Origin: Pseudomonas viridiflava
GTDB lineage: Bacteria > Pseudomonadota > Gammaproteobacteria > Pseudomonadales > Pseudomonadaceae
Assembly (NCBI RefSeq): GCF_900590755.1
Contig: NZ_UUOC01000025.1
Coordinates: 124,001 to 188,000 of the forward strand
Length of the DNA: 64,000 bases
Direction of reading: 5' to 3'
Below, piece by piece: positions 17,123-26,510 of the stretch. The position numbers and the translations under genes were made by a program. The notes beneath the pieces are model-generated. The model saw only the letters and a program-made list of their open reading frames with translations, did no database searches and was not told the DNA's origin. Numbering within the stretch: the first letter of the stretch is position 1; every line of letters begins with the position of its first letter.

Positions 17123-19441
17123 TCAAAACGCCAGCTTCAACCCCACATTCGCCCCCCAAGGCTGCTCGACGCCTTTACCCTTCATATAGTCAAAGTCAGC
17201 ATGCAGTTGCAGACGCTCGGACAGCGACACCGAAACCCCTGCGCCCACCTCACCCCGTGAGCCTGACAGTTGATTGTCAAAACGGGTTTTATTGACCTCG
17301 ACTTCATTCTTGCGGGAGAACTCATGAGCCGCTGCCACCCGCAGATAGGGTTGCAACACGCCGCCATCCTTGAGAGCGATGCTGCGACCTGCCGAAGCCC
17401 CGACCTTGCCCAACACTGACTGAGTACGGTTGTTGTCGGCGCGCATGCCGTTATCCAGGGTGTAACTGTCGCCCTGCACCCACACGCTAGACAGTTGCGT
17501 GAACGGCTCAAGGAAATAGCCATCGGCGAACTTGATGTGCCGACCAAACTCCAGCGAGCCACCGATACCGGTGCTTTCGTAATTACCCTTCGCCCTGGCC
17601 CCATCGCTCATGGCAACTTTTGATTCGTTGCGAAAGCGGTTGAGCTTGAGCACGCCGTCCAGGTAGTAGCCATCCTCCAGCAACCAGGTGCCGTAAGCGC
17701 CGACATAGTAACTGCCGACCTTGCCACTGGTGCCGCGACCGATATCCAGGTTGTTTTTGCTATAACCGGCCATCAAACCCACCGACAACTGACCGACGCT
17801 CACCGGCAGCGGCGCATCAGCACCCAGTGACAGCCCGCTCTGGTTATTGCGGTAATCCACTCCATCGCTGGTGCTGGCATTGAACCGGCTGCCATAGGCC
17901 CGAATCCAGCCGCCCGCCTGCTCCTTGCCCCGCACCTCGCCCATACGGCTGCGCAAGGTGCTGAGCTCGCTGCTCCAGATATTTGGCGCCGCGTTAAACA
18001 AGGCCAGCACGCTCTGGGTGGAAGGGCTGATGGTCTTGCCGGAACCGACGATGAACCAGTCATCCCCCAGCTGTTCCAGCTCGTAAGAATACACCCCCAG
18101 ATCAGCCCGTGTTCCCGCCAGCGAAAACCGGGCATCGCCACCGTTGGTGTCCACCAGCAGATACGGCTGCATATCCGGCGCAACCACTTCCACCCCAGTA
18201 TTTTTGACCCGCAGCTGGTGATCACCCGAGGCCAAGCCATTCACCTTCAACAAATCCCCTTCGCGCTCATCCAGGTTGATGCGCATGTCGAACGTGCCGC
18301 TGCCCGACAGCTCGTTTAGGCTCAAGGTCTTGAAAGCCCCATCTCCAGCCCCCCCAAAACTCACCCGCCCGCCATCCAGGCTCAACGAGTTGACCTGAGC
18401 ATCCTTTACCAGCGTCCAACGCGCGCCGGAATTAATCGCCAGTTGCTTGCTGTTGACGATATTGCCAGTCAGTTGCGCGTTGTTTTGCAGGGTGATGTTC
18501 AGGTTCGTGGTGTCGTCGGCAATGAGATTGCCTGTGAGGTTGCTGTTATCGACTGCGAAGTTTGTCAGGCCTGAGCCGTGGACCTCCAGTAATGTGTCAT
18601 TGCTGGCAATGAGGTTCGCGCCGTTACGGATTTTAATATCAGTGTCAACTCTAGCGGTCTCGACAAAAATTGCAGAGCCGTTTAACCCTCTGACTGAGGA
18701 ATTATCGATGACAAGCTTATTGGTCTTGTCGAAGACCGATGGTGCCGCCTCTATTATTCGTACGCCTTGCTTGGCACCTTCGATATAGCTGCCTTGTATT
18801 GCATTGAGCTCACCACCCACCACCCTCACGCCTTCGCCGAAATAGCCTGGATTAATCCCGCCTGCTCCCTTCACCGTGCTGGTTGACAGCGTAATCATGC
18901 TTGACGGGCCTGCCAGTACGCCAGCATTCACACCGGTTATGGAGCTTGCCTCAACCGTCACTATGGATCTATCGGTTTCGTCATTGGAATTATCAACGGT
19001 AGCCTCCAAACCAATATAGTTGCCAAATGATGCTCCATTAATAATAGATTCATTGATGTTTGCGAAAGAATTATAAATCCTCATACCATTGTTTACTGTC
19101 GTAGCATTCAGATTAGCCACCCCGTGAGTTTGAATGACTACGAAGTCCACTGTCGCACCACGAGCATTCAATACACCTTGATTTCTGACCAGATAGTTAT
19201 CCGTTGGTACTGAAGCATCAATATTTTCCACGCGATTATCGATGACCACTGCATTGATATGATTACCATTGACGGTGATTTCTTCCCGTGGAGGGCGTGT
19301 TTCATTAGCGGAATCCTGAGCCTTGGAAAGGAAAAACAGCCCCTCCTCCTCGACAGCTTTAACCTCTGACGCGCTTCCAATAAAAAGCGCCAATGCACTC
19401 AATGAAAAATTGCATAACGACTTGCCACCCCACCTAGACAT
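17123..19441 (-). CDS. type Va autotransporter with pertactin-like passenger
   Basis: A 772-residue secreted/outer-membrane protein. Residues about 1-29 are a signal peptide ending SEVKA. A repetitive beta-helix passenger (about 30-490) is rich in N, T, S and V, with phrases such as VDNSNLTGN and VIDNSSVRG. The C-terminal 12-stranded barrel (about 500-772) includes GGWIRAYGSRF and ends in the required phenylalanine (GLKLAF). This family inserts its barrel in the outer membrane and displays the passenger. No protease triad or RGD was seen, so adhesion is the default guess. It is divergent from the 19867 gene across an AT-rich region and lies inside the Ig-module locus. Confidence 0.9.
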   Translation of the reverse strand: MSRWGGKSLCNFSLSALALFIGSASEVKAVEEEGLFFLSKAQDSANETRPPREEITVNGNHINAVVIDNRVENIDASVPTDNYLVRNQGVLNARGATVDFVVIQTHGVANLNATTVNNGMRIYNSFANINESIINGASFGNYIGLEATVDNSNDETDRSIVTVEASSITGVNAGVLAGPSSMITLSTSTVKGAGGINPGYFGEGVRVVGGELNAIQGSYIEGAKQGVRIIEAAPSVFDKTNKLVIDNSSVRGLNGSAIFVETARVDTDIKIRNGANLIASNDTLLEVHGSGLTNFAVDNSNLTGNLIADDTTNLNITLQNNAQLTGNIVNSKQLAINSGARWTLVKDAQVNSLSLDGGRVSFGGAGDGAFKTLSLNELSGSGTFDMRINLDEREGDLLKVNGLASGDHQLRVKNTGVEVVAPDMQPYLLVDTNGGDARFSLAGTRADLGVYSYELEQLGDDWFIVGSGKTISPSTQSVLALFNAAPNIWSSELSTLRSRMGEVRGKEQAGGWIRAYGSRFNASTSDGVDYRNNQSGLSLGADAPLPVSVGQLSVGLMAGYSKNNLDIGRGTSGKVGSYYVGAYGTWLLEDGYYLDGVLKLNRFRNESKVAMSDGARAKGNYESTGIGGSLEFGRHIKFADGYFLEPFTQLSSVWVQGDSYTLDNGMRADNNRTQSVLGKVGASAGRSIALKDGGVLQPYLRVAAAHEFSRKNEVEVNKTRFDNQLSGSRGEVGAGVSVSLSERLQLHADFDYMKGKGVEQPWGANVGLKLAF

Positions 19442-19866
19442 CTACCCGAGCCTCATACACTAAAAATAGAAAACTATTATTTTCACATTTAACAAAATAT
19501 TACCGCTCAGAGCCTAGACAGTTTTGTGAGAGATGCCGCAGGCACTTGCAGGAAATGGACTACGTACTACAAGGGTTTGTAGGAAAGTATTTCCGATTAA
19601 TACAAACCTATCCTGTACCCCACTGACGCCCTATTTGCGCTGGAACGCCCGGATTACCTGGGGAGGAAATAAATATCCAACTCATGCTTGACACGTTTTC
19701 GAAAACTCTATTAGTTAGAAATGGAGACGACGGCAAAGCCCTTGTCTTACAACTCAGCAGGCATAACCTGCCAAACAGAACTCAGTAGGTCCTGGACTAC
19801 GGACCGTGGCTCGCTCTCAATTTGATAGCGGAGCTACTGATAGCCATTTTTAAGTGAGAACAAACA
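19442..19866. other. 425-bp AT-rich divergent region autotransporter / Ig-module gene
   Basis: No gene. It contains ACTACA-AGGGTT-TGTAGG at about 19569-19586, the half-sites of the 14249 box in everted order with the same 6-bp gap, followed by TTTCCGATTAAT. It also has short symmetric elements GCAGGCATAACCTGC (19757-19771) and GGTCC...GGACC (about 19788-19805). It must hold promoters for both flanking genes. Confidence 0.5.
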
Positions 19867-21729
19867 ATGAATAAGTCCGAAAAATACGCTTCGATCAACT
19901 ACACACGCACGTTCCCAAACAAGCCTAAAGACCTGGATGCCCCTTTTGTACCTGCCGCCTTTCATGACGAGGACAACGAGGGCCTGCTACCCGTGAGCGC
20001 GCTGACCCAGCCGGTCAAACTTGAGTTCAAAGTTTGGGACTTTGCGCAGGAGGGTCATCTCTACCAGACTCTATGGAATGGTAGGGAAATTGGGGGGGTA
20101 AAAACCATCTTGGCTGAAGAACAACCAGGCGACCCTCTGTTTCTTGAGATCCCGGTAGAGAATTTGATTGAAGGTGTTCAAACCCTTGCATACCGAACAA
20201 TCAACAACTTGAACGGTGTAAAAGTAGATTCCCCTGACACTTCAGTAGAAGTGGACCTGACCCCTCCTGGTCGGCCACAACTGGGGCCGGTCAAGCTACC
20301 GCCAGAAGTGGATGGCGGCCTGACCTCGGCTGAATTGACTGACCTGGGCAACAAACTGGATGTTGAAATCGGCAGCTATACCGGCATGGCCAAGCATGAT
20401 GTGATACGCACCTTCTGGGGCGACGTGGAAGGCCCCGGTGCCGTGGTGAATGCGGATGATATGGGGCTGCAGCGGGTGATCATTACCTACGACCGAGCCT
20501 TCCTTGAAAGCCTCGGTGACTTTAATGGCGTCGTTGGTTATTTGGTCACTGACCGCGCGGGCAATACTTCCGCCCGTTCCTTGGGAGTATTGGTCCGTCT
20601 GCTGCTGGCAGAGGTACCCGACGACTTTCCCGCCCCTGTTATCGATCCTTCATTGGGTGAGCTGATTGACTACGCGGAAGCTAAAGTCGGGGTAAACGTT
20701 GACATCCCGCATTACCCGGATGCCGCTGCACTGGACTTGATTACATTGCATTGGGGAGACGGCAATTCTTCCTTGCCGCTGCCATTACCAGCGGGTAATG
20801 AAAACGAAGATATCGTCCTGTCCATTACCGTGCCATACGACACGATTGCAGTAATCCCCGAGGGGAGCCCGAACATTTCCTACAGCGTTGACCGGGCAGG
20901 TCAAGGCGTGGGCAGCTCGCTGGCGAGCAGTATTGATGTCTACCTGACATTGCCTGTTTCCGAACCACTGGACGCACCGGTTATTCAGGGTACCAGCATC
21001 ACCAATCCGAACCTTGACGACAACTTTATTGATGAGGATGACTATGAACTCAACAGTCGTGCCATTATCAAGTGGAAAACAGAGTTCGAGATCAGCGATG
21101 ACCTGGACCTGTACTGGGGTCAAGAACATATCCCACAGTGGTACCAGATCAAAAGTACTGATGTGACGGCACAGCGAGACCTGATCATTCCTATCCCGAA
21201 TGAAATCATGAAGGAACAGGGAACCGGTCCAGCTATTGCCGTGCGTTATACGGTACGCCGCTTCGGCAACCCAAATCTTGTATCTTCCCTGACTGAAAGT
21301 GTCACCGTCCGTTCGAAGGAAGAAACACCGGGTGGCGTTGACGGTCTGGATGAACCTTCATTCATTCTACGCGAAGGTGATCTTATCGGTCCGATTGAGA
21401 ACCCCAATGGCGCGCCAGCGACTATTGAACCCTACGTGAACATTCTGAGGCATCAAATCATTCAGTTCTATTTCATCGCGTTTGATTTGGAAAACAATCC
21501 GATTGAAGCAGGTAACTATTACGATGAACGCGAACTGGATGCCAATGATGTCATCAACGGCTATGTGTTCACGGTCCCCGACGCCACGCTAAAATTTATT
21601 TGCCAAGGTTATGCAGAGGCTCACTTTAAAGTCATTCCGCCAGAAGGAAGTAACCAGAGCCCGGCAACCTCTAGAACCAAGCGTGTTCGTATCGAAATGT
21701 ACAACCCTGTCATTGGGTGCAACTACTAA
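19867..21729 (+). CDS. large multi-module Ig-like protein
   Basis: A 620-residue protein of unknown function. It begins with a short lead and LDAPFVPAA, the signature shared with the two small genes at 14331 and 15022, then module 1 (about 22-125, closing at VDLTPPG) and module 2 (about 126-240, closing VTDRAGNTS). Two further modules follow (about 250-355 and 360-475), each with an LxWGxxxx strand and a YSVDRAG or YTVRRFG strand. A distinct C-terminal region (about 480-620) completes it. No signal peptide, sortase, RTX or membrane anchor is visible, so export, if any, is unexplained. It heads a likely operon with the frameshifted gene and the 154-residue gene. Confidence 0.72.
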   Translation: MNKSEKYASINYTRTFPNKPKDLDAPFVPAAFHDEDNEGLLPVSALTQPVKLEFKVWDFAQEGHLYQTLWNGREIGGVKTILAEEQPGDPLFLEIPVENLIEGVQTLAYRTINNLNGVKVDSPDTSVEVDLTPPGRPQLGPVKLPPEVDGGLTSAELTDLGNKLDVEIGSYTGMAKHDVIRTFWGDVEGPGAVVNADDMGLQRVIITYDRAFLESLGDFNGVVGYLVTDRAGNTSARSLGVLVRLLLAEVPDDFPAPVIDPSLGELIDYAEAKVGVNVDIPHYPDAAALDLITLHWGDGNSSLPLPLPAGNENEDIVLSITVPYDTIAVIPEGSPNISYSVDRAGQGVGSSLASSIDVYLTLPVSEPLDAPVIQGTSITNPNLDDNFIDEDDYELNSRAIIKWKTEFEISDDLDLYWGQEHIPQWYQIKSTDVTAQRDLIIPIPNEIMKEQGTGPAIAVRYTVRRFGNPNLVSSLTESVTVRSKEETPGGVDGLDEPSFILREGDLIGPIENPNGAPATIEPYVNILRHQIIQFYFIAFDLENNPIEAGNYYDERELDANDVINGYVFTVPDATLKFICQGYAEAHFKVIPPEGSNQSPATSRTKRVRIEMYNPVIGCNY

Positions 21730-21797
21730 ATCACTCTTCACCCGCCCTCGCCTGGAGCGAGGGCGGGCTTGACGCCATAGATACAGAGGATAAAAGA

Positions 21798-23724
21798 ATG
21801 CTTAATGACAACACGGCTATCAAATTCGTCAAAAGCCAGCTCAATGAACACTTGATTCCGCCGACAGTCGATATCAGTTTGAATGATGAAGGGCTACTTC
21901 CGGTCGATACACTGACCTCCCCAGTAACTGTTACCTTTCCCGTATGGGACGCCGTAAAGTTGAAAACCAGCTATCAACTACTGTGGGACGGAAACCCTAT
22001 CGGTGCCGTTAAGTTGGTTCAAGAAGGCGACATGCCTGGCGATATTCTGACCCTGGAAATTCCGGTAGATGCACTGTCTAGCGGTGACCACCGATTAGCG
22101 TATCGTCTGGTCAATCTAATAAATGGTGTCTACGGCGACTCCCAATCCACCCCCATCCAAATCGACCGCACCGCCCCCGGCAACCCTTTAATCGCCCCAA
22201 TCATCTTCCCCACCGCCATCCAGAACGGCCTCACCTCCGCCGAACTGGAAGACATGGGCAATGTGCTCAAGGGCCTGATCGCCGGTTACAACGACATGAA
22301 AGAAGGCGATGTGGTGCGCAGTTATTGGGGCGCTAGACGGGCCGGTGGCGATCGTCGATAAGGATGACATGGGCTTGAAGCGTGTGGAGCTGGTGTTTTC
22401 TCGGGAGTTTCTGGAGGGCATTGGTGACATCGAGGCGTCGGTCTATTACACGGTGACGGACCTGGCGGGCAATCTGTCGATGGATTCGCAATCGATTCCG
22501 GTCAAGCTTCTGCTGTTGGTGCTGCCTGAGTTGCCGCTGCCGGTGGTGAAAGAGGCCACTGGCGATGTGCTGGACCCGGCGGATGCGCTCAATGGTGCGA
22601 CGGTGCTGGTTGGCGCGAGCGCAGAGTTGCGAGTGGGTGATCGGGTCGTGGTTCAGTGGAATGGCCCGCGTGGTAGCGACAGCAAAGAAAAGGTGATTAC
22701 TGCTGCGGACGCGGGCAAAGAAGTTGAGCTGCTGTTCTCGGCGGTATTGGTTGAGGCGAACAAGGGCCAGACGGTGGCCATCGACTATCGCATCGCCCGG
22801 GCCAATGGCAGCGAGCAGACTTCCGCACCACTGACCTTGAAGATTCAGCCGGGGCTGGCGCAGCTCCCCGCGCCGCAAATGGACACCGTCGGCCCGGATG
22901 GCGTTCTCGCTCCGTCAAACATCCCCGAATCCGGCGCCACGGTGCGGGTTCGTTATGAAGGCATGAGCACTGGCGACAGTGTGCTGGTCAATTGGCTGGG
23001 CGCCAGCGCTTATCAAACCCCTGCCCAAGTGGTCGGTGCGAATGTGGAGTTGCTGTTCAATGTGCCCAAGGCGTTTATCAACCAGAGCATCGGCGGTTCG
23101 GCAAGTGTGACGTACAGCGTGGCTCGCGCAGGGACCGTGCTGGTATCAACGCCACTGTTTTTGCGGGTCAGTCAGGGGCTGACGCTGGATACTTCGCCGG
23201 TCACGCTCAGTGGCAAGATTTATCTGATTCCTGCTTCGCCGGATCTGCTGCCGGCATTCCCGGCCGGGACTACGGTAAAACGCACCGCCACGGGTGGGCA
23301 GGCGCCGTATAGCTATCGCTCCAGCAATTCTCTGGTGGCACAAATCGATGCCGAAGGTCTGGCCTCAGTGCGGGGCAATGGCAATGTGACGATTTCGGTG
23401 GTCGATGCCTTGGGCAACACCGCCAGCTATCCCATTACGGTGACCGGGGTGATCCATTGTGTCGGGTTGGGCAACGGCAAGTTCTCACACACCAGTGCAG
23501 CGGCGGCGAGCCAGGGCTTGCGTGTTCCATCCGCCGATGAGCTGAATCAGATCTACAACACCTATGGCAATCGCTGGCCAATGGGCAACGCTATTTATTG
23601 GTCATCCACGGCGTTGGCGCAAAACCTCATCGGCACTAAATGGTATTCCACCAAGAACCTGGTCTCCGGGGCCAATTTCAAGCTGATCGAGCATAACGTC
23701 GCCCTGGGTGTAGGTATCCGCTGA
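21798..23724 (+). pseudogene. frameshifted Ig-like adhesin-type gene
   Basis: Two overlapping frames together encode one paralogue of the preceding protein, about 640 residues if joined. Frame one (21798-22361, 187 residues, ATG with AGAGGA upstream) covers module 1, the IDRTAPG linker and GLTSAELEDMGN, then DVVRSYWG, and ends in an unrelated tail. Frame two picks up at ALDGPVAIVDKDDMGLKRVE, which continues the match to WGDVEGPGAVVNADDMGLQRV in the neighbour. The break is at about 22328-22338 in TGGGGCGCTAGACGGG; one extra base (or two missing) relative to the paralogue explains it. It could be a sequencing error, an inactivated gene or, less likely, a recoding site next to a rare AGA codon. 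Confidence 0.7.
22309..23724 (+). CDS. C-terminal frame of the broken Ig-like protein (lectin-like tip)
   Basis: The open frame is 471 codons from ATG 22309, but its first few codons are out of register with the family, so this ATG is probably not a true start. From about residue 8 it encodes the rest of module 2 (VTDLAGN), then two modules with GDRVVVQWNG / VELLFSAV / IDYRIARANG and GDSVLVNWLG / VELLFNVP / VTYSVARAG. A BIG2-like segment follows (about 300-385: SNSLVAQIDAEGLASV). The last 85 residues (LRVPSADELNQIYNTYG, YWSSTA) resemble the C-type-lectin-like tip of intimin/invasin-type adhesins. That makes ligand binding the likeliest role. The resemblance is by eye. Confidence 0.6.
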   Translation: MWCAVIGALDGPVAIVDKDDMGLKRVELVFSREFLEGIGDIEASVYYTVTDLAGNLSMDSQSIPVKLLLLVLPELPLPVVKEATGDVLDPADALNGATVLVGASAELRVGDRVVVQWNGPRGSDSKEKVITAADAGKEVELLFSAVLVEANKGQTVAIDYRIARANGSEQTSAPLTLKIQPGLAQLPAPQMDTVGPDGVLAPSNIPESGATVRVRYEGMSTGDSVLVNWLGASAYQTPAQVVGANVELLFNVPKAFINQSIGGSASVTYSVARAGTVLVSTPLFLRVSQGLTLDTSPVTLSGKIYLIPASPDLLPAFPAGTTVKRTATGGQAPYSYRSSNSLVAQIDAEGLASVRGNGNVTISVVDALGNTASYPITVTGVIHCVGLGNGKFSHTSAAAASQGLRVPSADELNQIYNTYGNRWPMGNAIYWSSTALAQNLIGTKWYSTKNLVSGANFKLIEHNVALGVGIR

Positions 23725-23769
23725 GCCAGATACCGGCAAAACACCTTAAACAGAAAACCACTCACTATC

Positions 23770-23799
23770 GGGGCGTCGCACCCATCCGTGCGACGCCCC
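23770..23799 (+). other. strong 12-bp stem-loop between operon genes
   Basis: GGGGCGTCGCAC - CCATCC - GTGCGACGCCCC is a perfect stem, without a T-run after it. It lies 45 bp after the frameshifted gene and 29 bp before the next start. It may stabilise or attenuate the message rather than terminate it. Confidence 0.55.
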
Positions 23800-23827
23800 T
23801 CGCGAACACCCGCCAGGAGCAAGGTTC

Positions 23828-24292
23828 ATGAGCACCTCTTCCATGTCCCGCAAACCGTTGATTCAACCACAGCCTTGCGCGGGCAGTTTCCAGGCGCAGG
23901 TTACCCGGCAACCCTTGATCGTCACTTCGGTGCTGGCCCAACTCACCATGCGCCTTGAGCTGGGTGAATTGCCCAGCCACTGGATCTGGAAAGTCATTGC
24001 CGAAGGCAAGATCGGACAGACCCGAACCTGCATCGGCCTGTTTATCGATCAGGGTTTACCGCTGGGCACTTACCAGATCCCCGCCGAGCCACGGATCAAG
24101 GTGGTCTATAACCAGACCCCACGCTGGAAAAATATCATCTATCACTCGGCCAATTTTCAGGCAGGACAGCTCACGTTACTGGAGGCCGACGTGGCCTCGC
24201 GGCGGCTCAGAGGGGAATTCGGGTTCAGTATTTCGGCCATCGACTTTGAAGTCAGCGATGGCGCCTTCGACCTGCATTGCCAGCCCTGTTAA
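23828..24292 (+). CDS. uncharacterised 154-residue protein
   Basis: I do not recognise this protein. It is 154 residues, without signal peptide or membrane segment, predicted mixed beta structure, with a tryptophan pair in SHWIWKVIAEGKIGQT and a C-terminal CQPC. AGGAG lies 6 bp before the ATG. It follows the Ig-module genes on the same strand with a 103-bp gap and a strong hairpin between, so it may be the last gene of their operon. Its stop overlaps by four bases the stop of the convergent hydrolase gene. Confidence 0.65.
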   Translation: MSTSSMSRKPLIQPQPCAGSFQAQVTRQPLIVTSVLAQLTMRLELGELPSHWIWKVIAEGKIGQTRTCIGLFIDQGLPLGTYQIPAEPRIKVVYNQTPRWKNIIYHSANFQAGQLTLLEADVASRRLRGEFGFSISAIDFEVSDGAFDLHCQPC

Positions 24293-24984
24293 GCCAGCAA
24301 GCGGGCAATGCGTTGCGCGGTATCGGCCAGGCATTGGTCATAACTGATGCCTGCCGACTTCAACGGCTTGAGGTCGTGGTTAGCGGCAGGTATCCACAGA
24401 ATGTCGATGGCCGATGACAACGCGTAAGCCTGCACCGCTTCCTCATTACCCAACGCATCGCGTTCGCCCTGAACGATCAACGTCCGGGCTTTCAGATCCG
24501 CCAGATGCGCGACCCGAGGTTTTTCCGGTTTGCCCGCCGCGTAAAACGGATAACCCAGGCACACCAGCGCGTCCACTTGCAGTTCATCGGCGATCAGACT
24601 GGCCATGCGCCCGCCCATGGACTTGCCACCGATGGCCAGACATCCAGTGACATGAGGTCGCACGCTGGCATACACCTGCCGCCAGCACTCCAGCAACTGC
24701 GCCTGAGGATTGGGCGGCCGCCGCCGACCGTCAACCCGCCGTTGTGCCATGTACGCGAACTCGAAGCGCAGCACGTTGACGCCTTGATCGGCAAGGCGCG
24801 CAGCCATGTCGTTCATGAAGTCACTGTCCATCGGCGCGCCTGCCCCATGCGCCAGAATCAAGGTCGCTGCCTTGTCCTGCTTTCCTCTGAGCGCCTGATT
24901 CCATAACCAGCCGTTGGCCTGCGCCAGTTGGGCCAGCTGCGCCCATTGATCCCCGTCAATACCGGTTTGTTGCCCATTGCTCAT
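24289..24984 (-). CDS. alpha/beta hydrolase (KANL3/Tex30-like, dienelactone-hydrolase fold)
   Basis: A 231-residue cytoplasmic hydrolase. The oxyanion-side motif HGAGAPMDS starts at 46, the nucleophile elbow GGKSMGG has Ser122, an aspartate lies in VQGERDALGN, and a histidine in AANHDLKP completes the triad. This small-hydrolase family is widespread and poorly characterised; the substrate is unknown. It is convergent with the 154-residue gene, with overlapping stop codons, and divergent from the first ccoN. Confidence 0.85.
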   Translation of the reverse strand: MSNGQQTGIDGDQWAQLAQLAQANGWLWNQALRGKQDKAATLILAHGAGAPMDSDFMNDMAARLADQGVNVLRFEFAYMAQRRVDGRRRPPNPQAQLLECWRQVYASVRPHVTGCLAIGGKSMGGRMASLIADELQVDALVCLGYPFYAAGKPEKPRVAHLADLKARTLIVQGERDALGNEEAVQAYALSSAIDILWIPAANHDLKPLKSAGISYDQCLADTAQRIARLLA

Positions 24985-25075
24985 GCTTGCCTCGCTTTTG
25001 ATGAGTCTGCCAATAACCCGGCGCTAAACCTGCGCGTAAACGCCCCGACCTGGCCTGGATGGGAAATATAACTAA

Positions 25076-26500
25076 ATGAACACAACTAACAGTACCGCCT
25101 ATAACTATCAGGTGGTCCGCCAGTTCGTCATTATGACGGTGATCTGGGGGATTGTCGGGATGGGACTCGGCGTCTTCATCGCCGCCCAACTGGTCTGGCC
25201 TGAACTTAACTTCGACTTACCCTGGACGAGCTTTGGTCGCTTGCGTCCTTTGCATACCAACGCGGTGATTTTCGCGTTCGGTGGCTGCGCACTGTTTGCC
25301 AGCTCTTATTACTCGGTACAGCGCACCTGCCAGACCACTCTGTTCCTGCCGAAACTGGCAGCGTTCACCTTCTGGGGCTGGCAACTGGTGATTCTGCTGG
25401 CGGCGATTACCTTGCCATTGGGTTACACCAGCTCCAAGGAATACGCCGAACTGGAATGGCCCATCGACATCCTGATCACCGTGGTCTGGGTGGCATACGC
25501 CATCGTGTTCTTCGGCACCCTGGCCAAGCGCACGACCAAACACATCTACGTCGGCAACTGGTTCTTCGGCGCATTCATCCTGACCGTGGCGGTGCTGCAC
25601 ATCGTCAACAACCTGGAACTGCCGGTCAGCCTGACCAAGTCCTATTCGGTCTACTCCGGGGCAACCGATGCGATGGTGCAGTGGTGGTACGGGCACAACG
25701 CGGTGGGGTTCTTCCTGACGGCGGGCTTCCTGGGGATGATGTACTACTTCGTGCCGAAACAGGCCGAACGTCCGGTCTATTCCTATCGCCTGTCCATCGT
25801 GCACTTCTGGGCGCTGATCACCCTGTACATCTGGGCCGGCCCGCACCACCTGCACTACACCGCGCTGCCGGACTGGGCACAGTCGCTGGGCATGGTGATG
25901 TCGCTGATTCTGCTGGCACCCAGCTGGGGCGGCATGATCAACGGCATGATGACCCTCTCGGGCGCCTGGCATAAGTTGCGCAGCGACCCGATTCTGCGTT
26001 TTCTGGTGGTGTCCCTGGCGTTCTACGGCATGTCGACCTTTGAAGGTCCGATGATGGCGATCAAGACCGTCAACGCCCTCTCCCACTACACCGACTGGAC
26101 CATCGGCCACGTTCACGCCGGCGCATTGGGTTGGGTGGCGATGATTTCCATCGGCGCGCTGTACCACATGATCCCGAAAGTCTTCGGCCGGCCGCAGATG
26201 CACAGCATCGGCCTGATCAACGCGCACTTCTGGCTAGCCACCATCGGCACCGTTTTGTACATCGCCTCGATGTGGGTCAACGGCATCACCCAGGGCCTGA
26301 TGTGGCGCGCAGTCAATGAAGACGGCACCTTGACCTACTCCTTCGTCGAAACCCTGGTGGCCAGCCATCCGGGCTTCATCGTGCGGCTGGCAGGCGGCTC
26401 GATCTTCCTCTTCGGCATGTTGCTGATGGCTTACAACACCTGGCGCACCGTGCAGGCTTCAAACCCTGTGGACGCTGCAGCTGCCGCGCAGATGGCTTGA
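25076..26500 (+). CDS. ccoN: cytochrome cbb3 oxidase subunit I (copy 1)
   Basis: A 474-residue inner-membrane catalytic subunit carrying heme b and the heme b3-CuB centre that reduces oxygen and pumps protons. It has about 12 membrane helices. Histidine motifs [10 protein letters not shown] (about 205) and [11 protein letters not shown] (about 255-265) supply CuB and heme ligands. It is very similar in sequence to the second copy at 30009, differing mainly at the N- and C-termini. First gene of a ccoNOQP operon; the next gene starts 10 bp on. No full ANR site is seen in the 90 bp upstream, so expression may be oxygen-independent, as for the constitutive copy in related species (inference). 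Confidence 0.97.
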   Translation: MNTTNSTAYNYQVVRQFVIMTVIWGIVGMGLGVFIAAQLVWPELNFDLPWTSFGRLRPLHTNAVIFAFGGCALFASSYYSVQRTCQTTLFLPKLAAFTFWGWQLVILLAAITLPLGYTSSKEYAELEWPIDILITVVWVAYAIVFFGTLAKRTTKHIYVGNWFFGAFILTVAVLHIVNNLELPVSLTKSYSVYSGATDAMVQWWYGHNAVGFFLTAGFLGMMYYFVPKQAERPVYSYRLSIVHFWALITLYIWAGPHHLHYTALPDWAQSLGMVMSLILLAPSWGGMINGMMTLSGAWHKLRSDPILRFLVVSLAFYGMSTFEGPMMAIKTVNALSHYTDWTIGHVHAGALGWVAMISIGALYHMIPKVFGRPQMHSIGLINAHFWLATIGTVLYIASMWVNGITQGLMWRAVNEDGTLTYSFVETLVASHPGFIVRLAGGSIFLFGMLLMAYNTWRTVQASNPVDAAAAAQMA

Positions 26501-26510
26501 GGAGATCGCC

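Noticed and set aside
22309..22330. ATG 22309 as the true start of a separate second gene
   Set aside because: The codons before about 22330 do not match the family and no ribosome site precedes it; continuation of the upstream gene by frameshift fits better.
24998..25002. TTGAT before ccoN copy 1 as an ANR box
   Set aside because: The second half-site is missing (GAGT then CTGCC), so only half the consensus is present.
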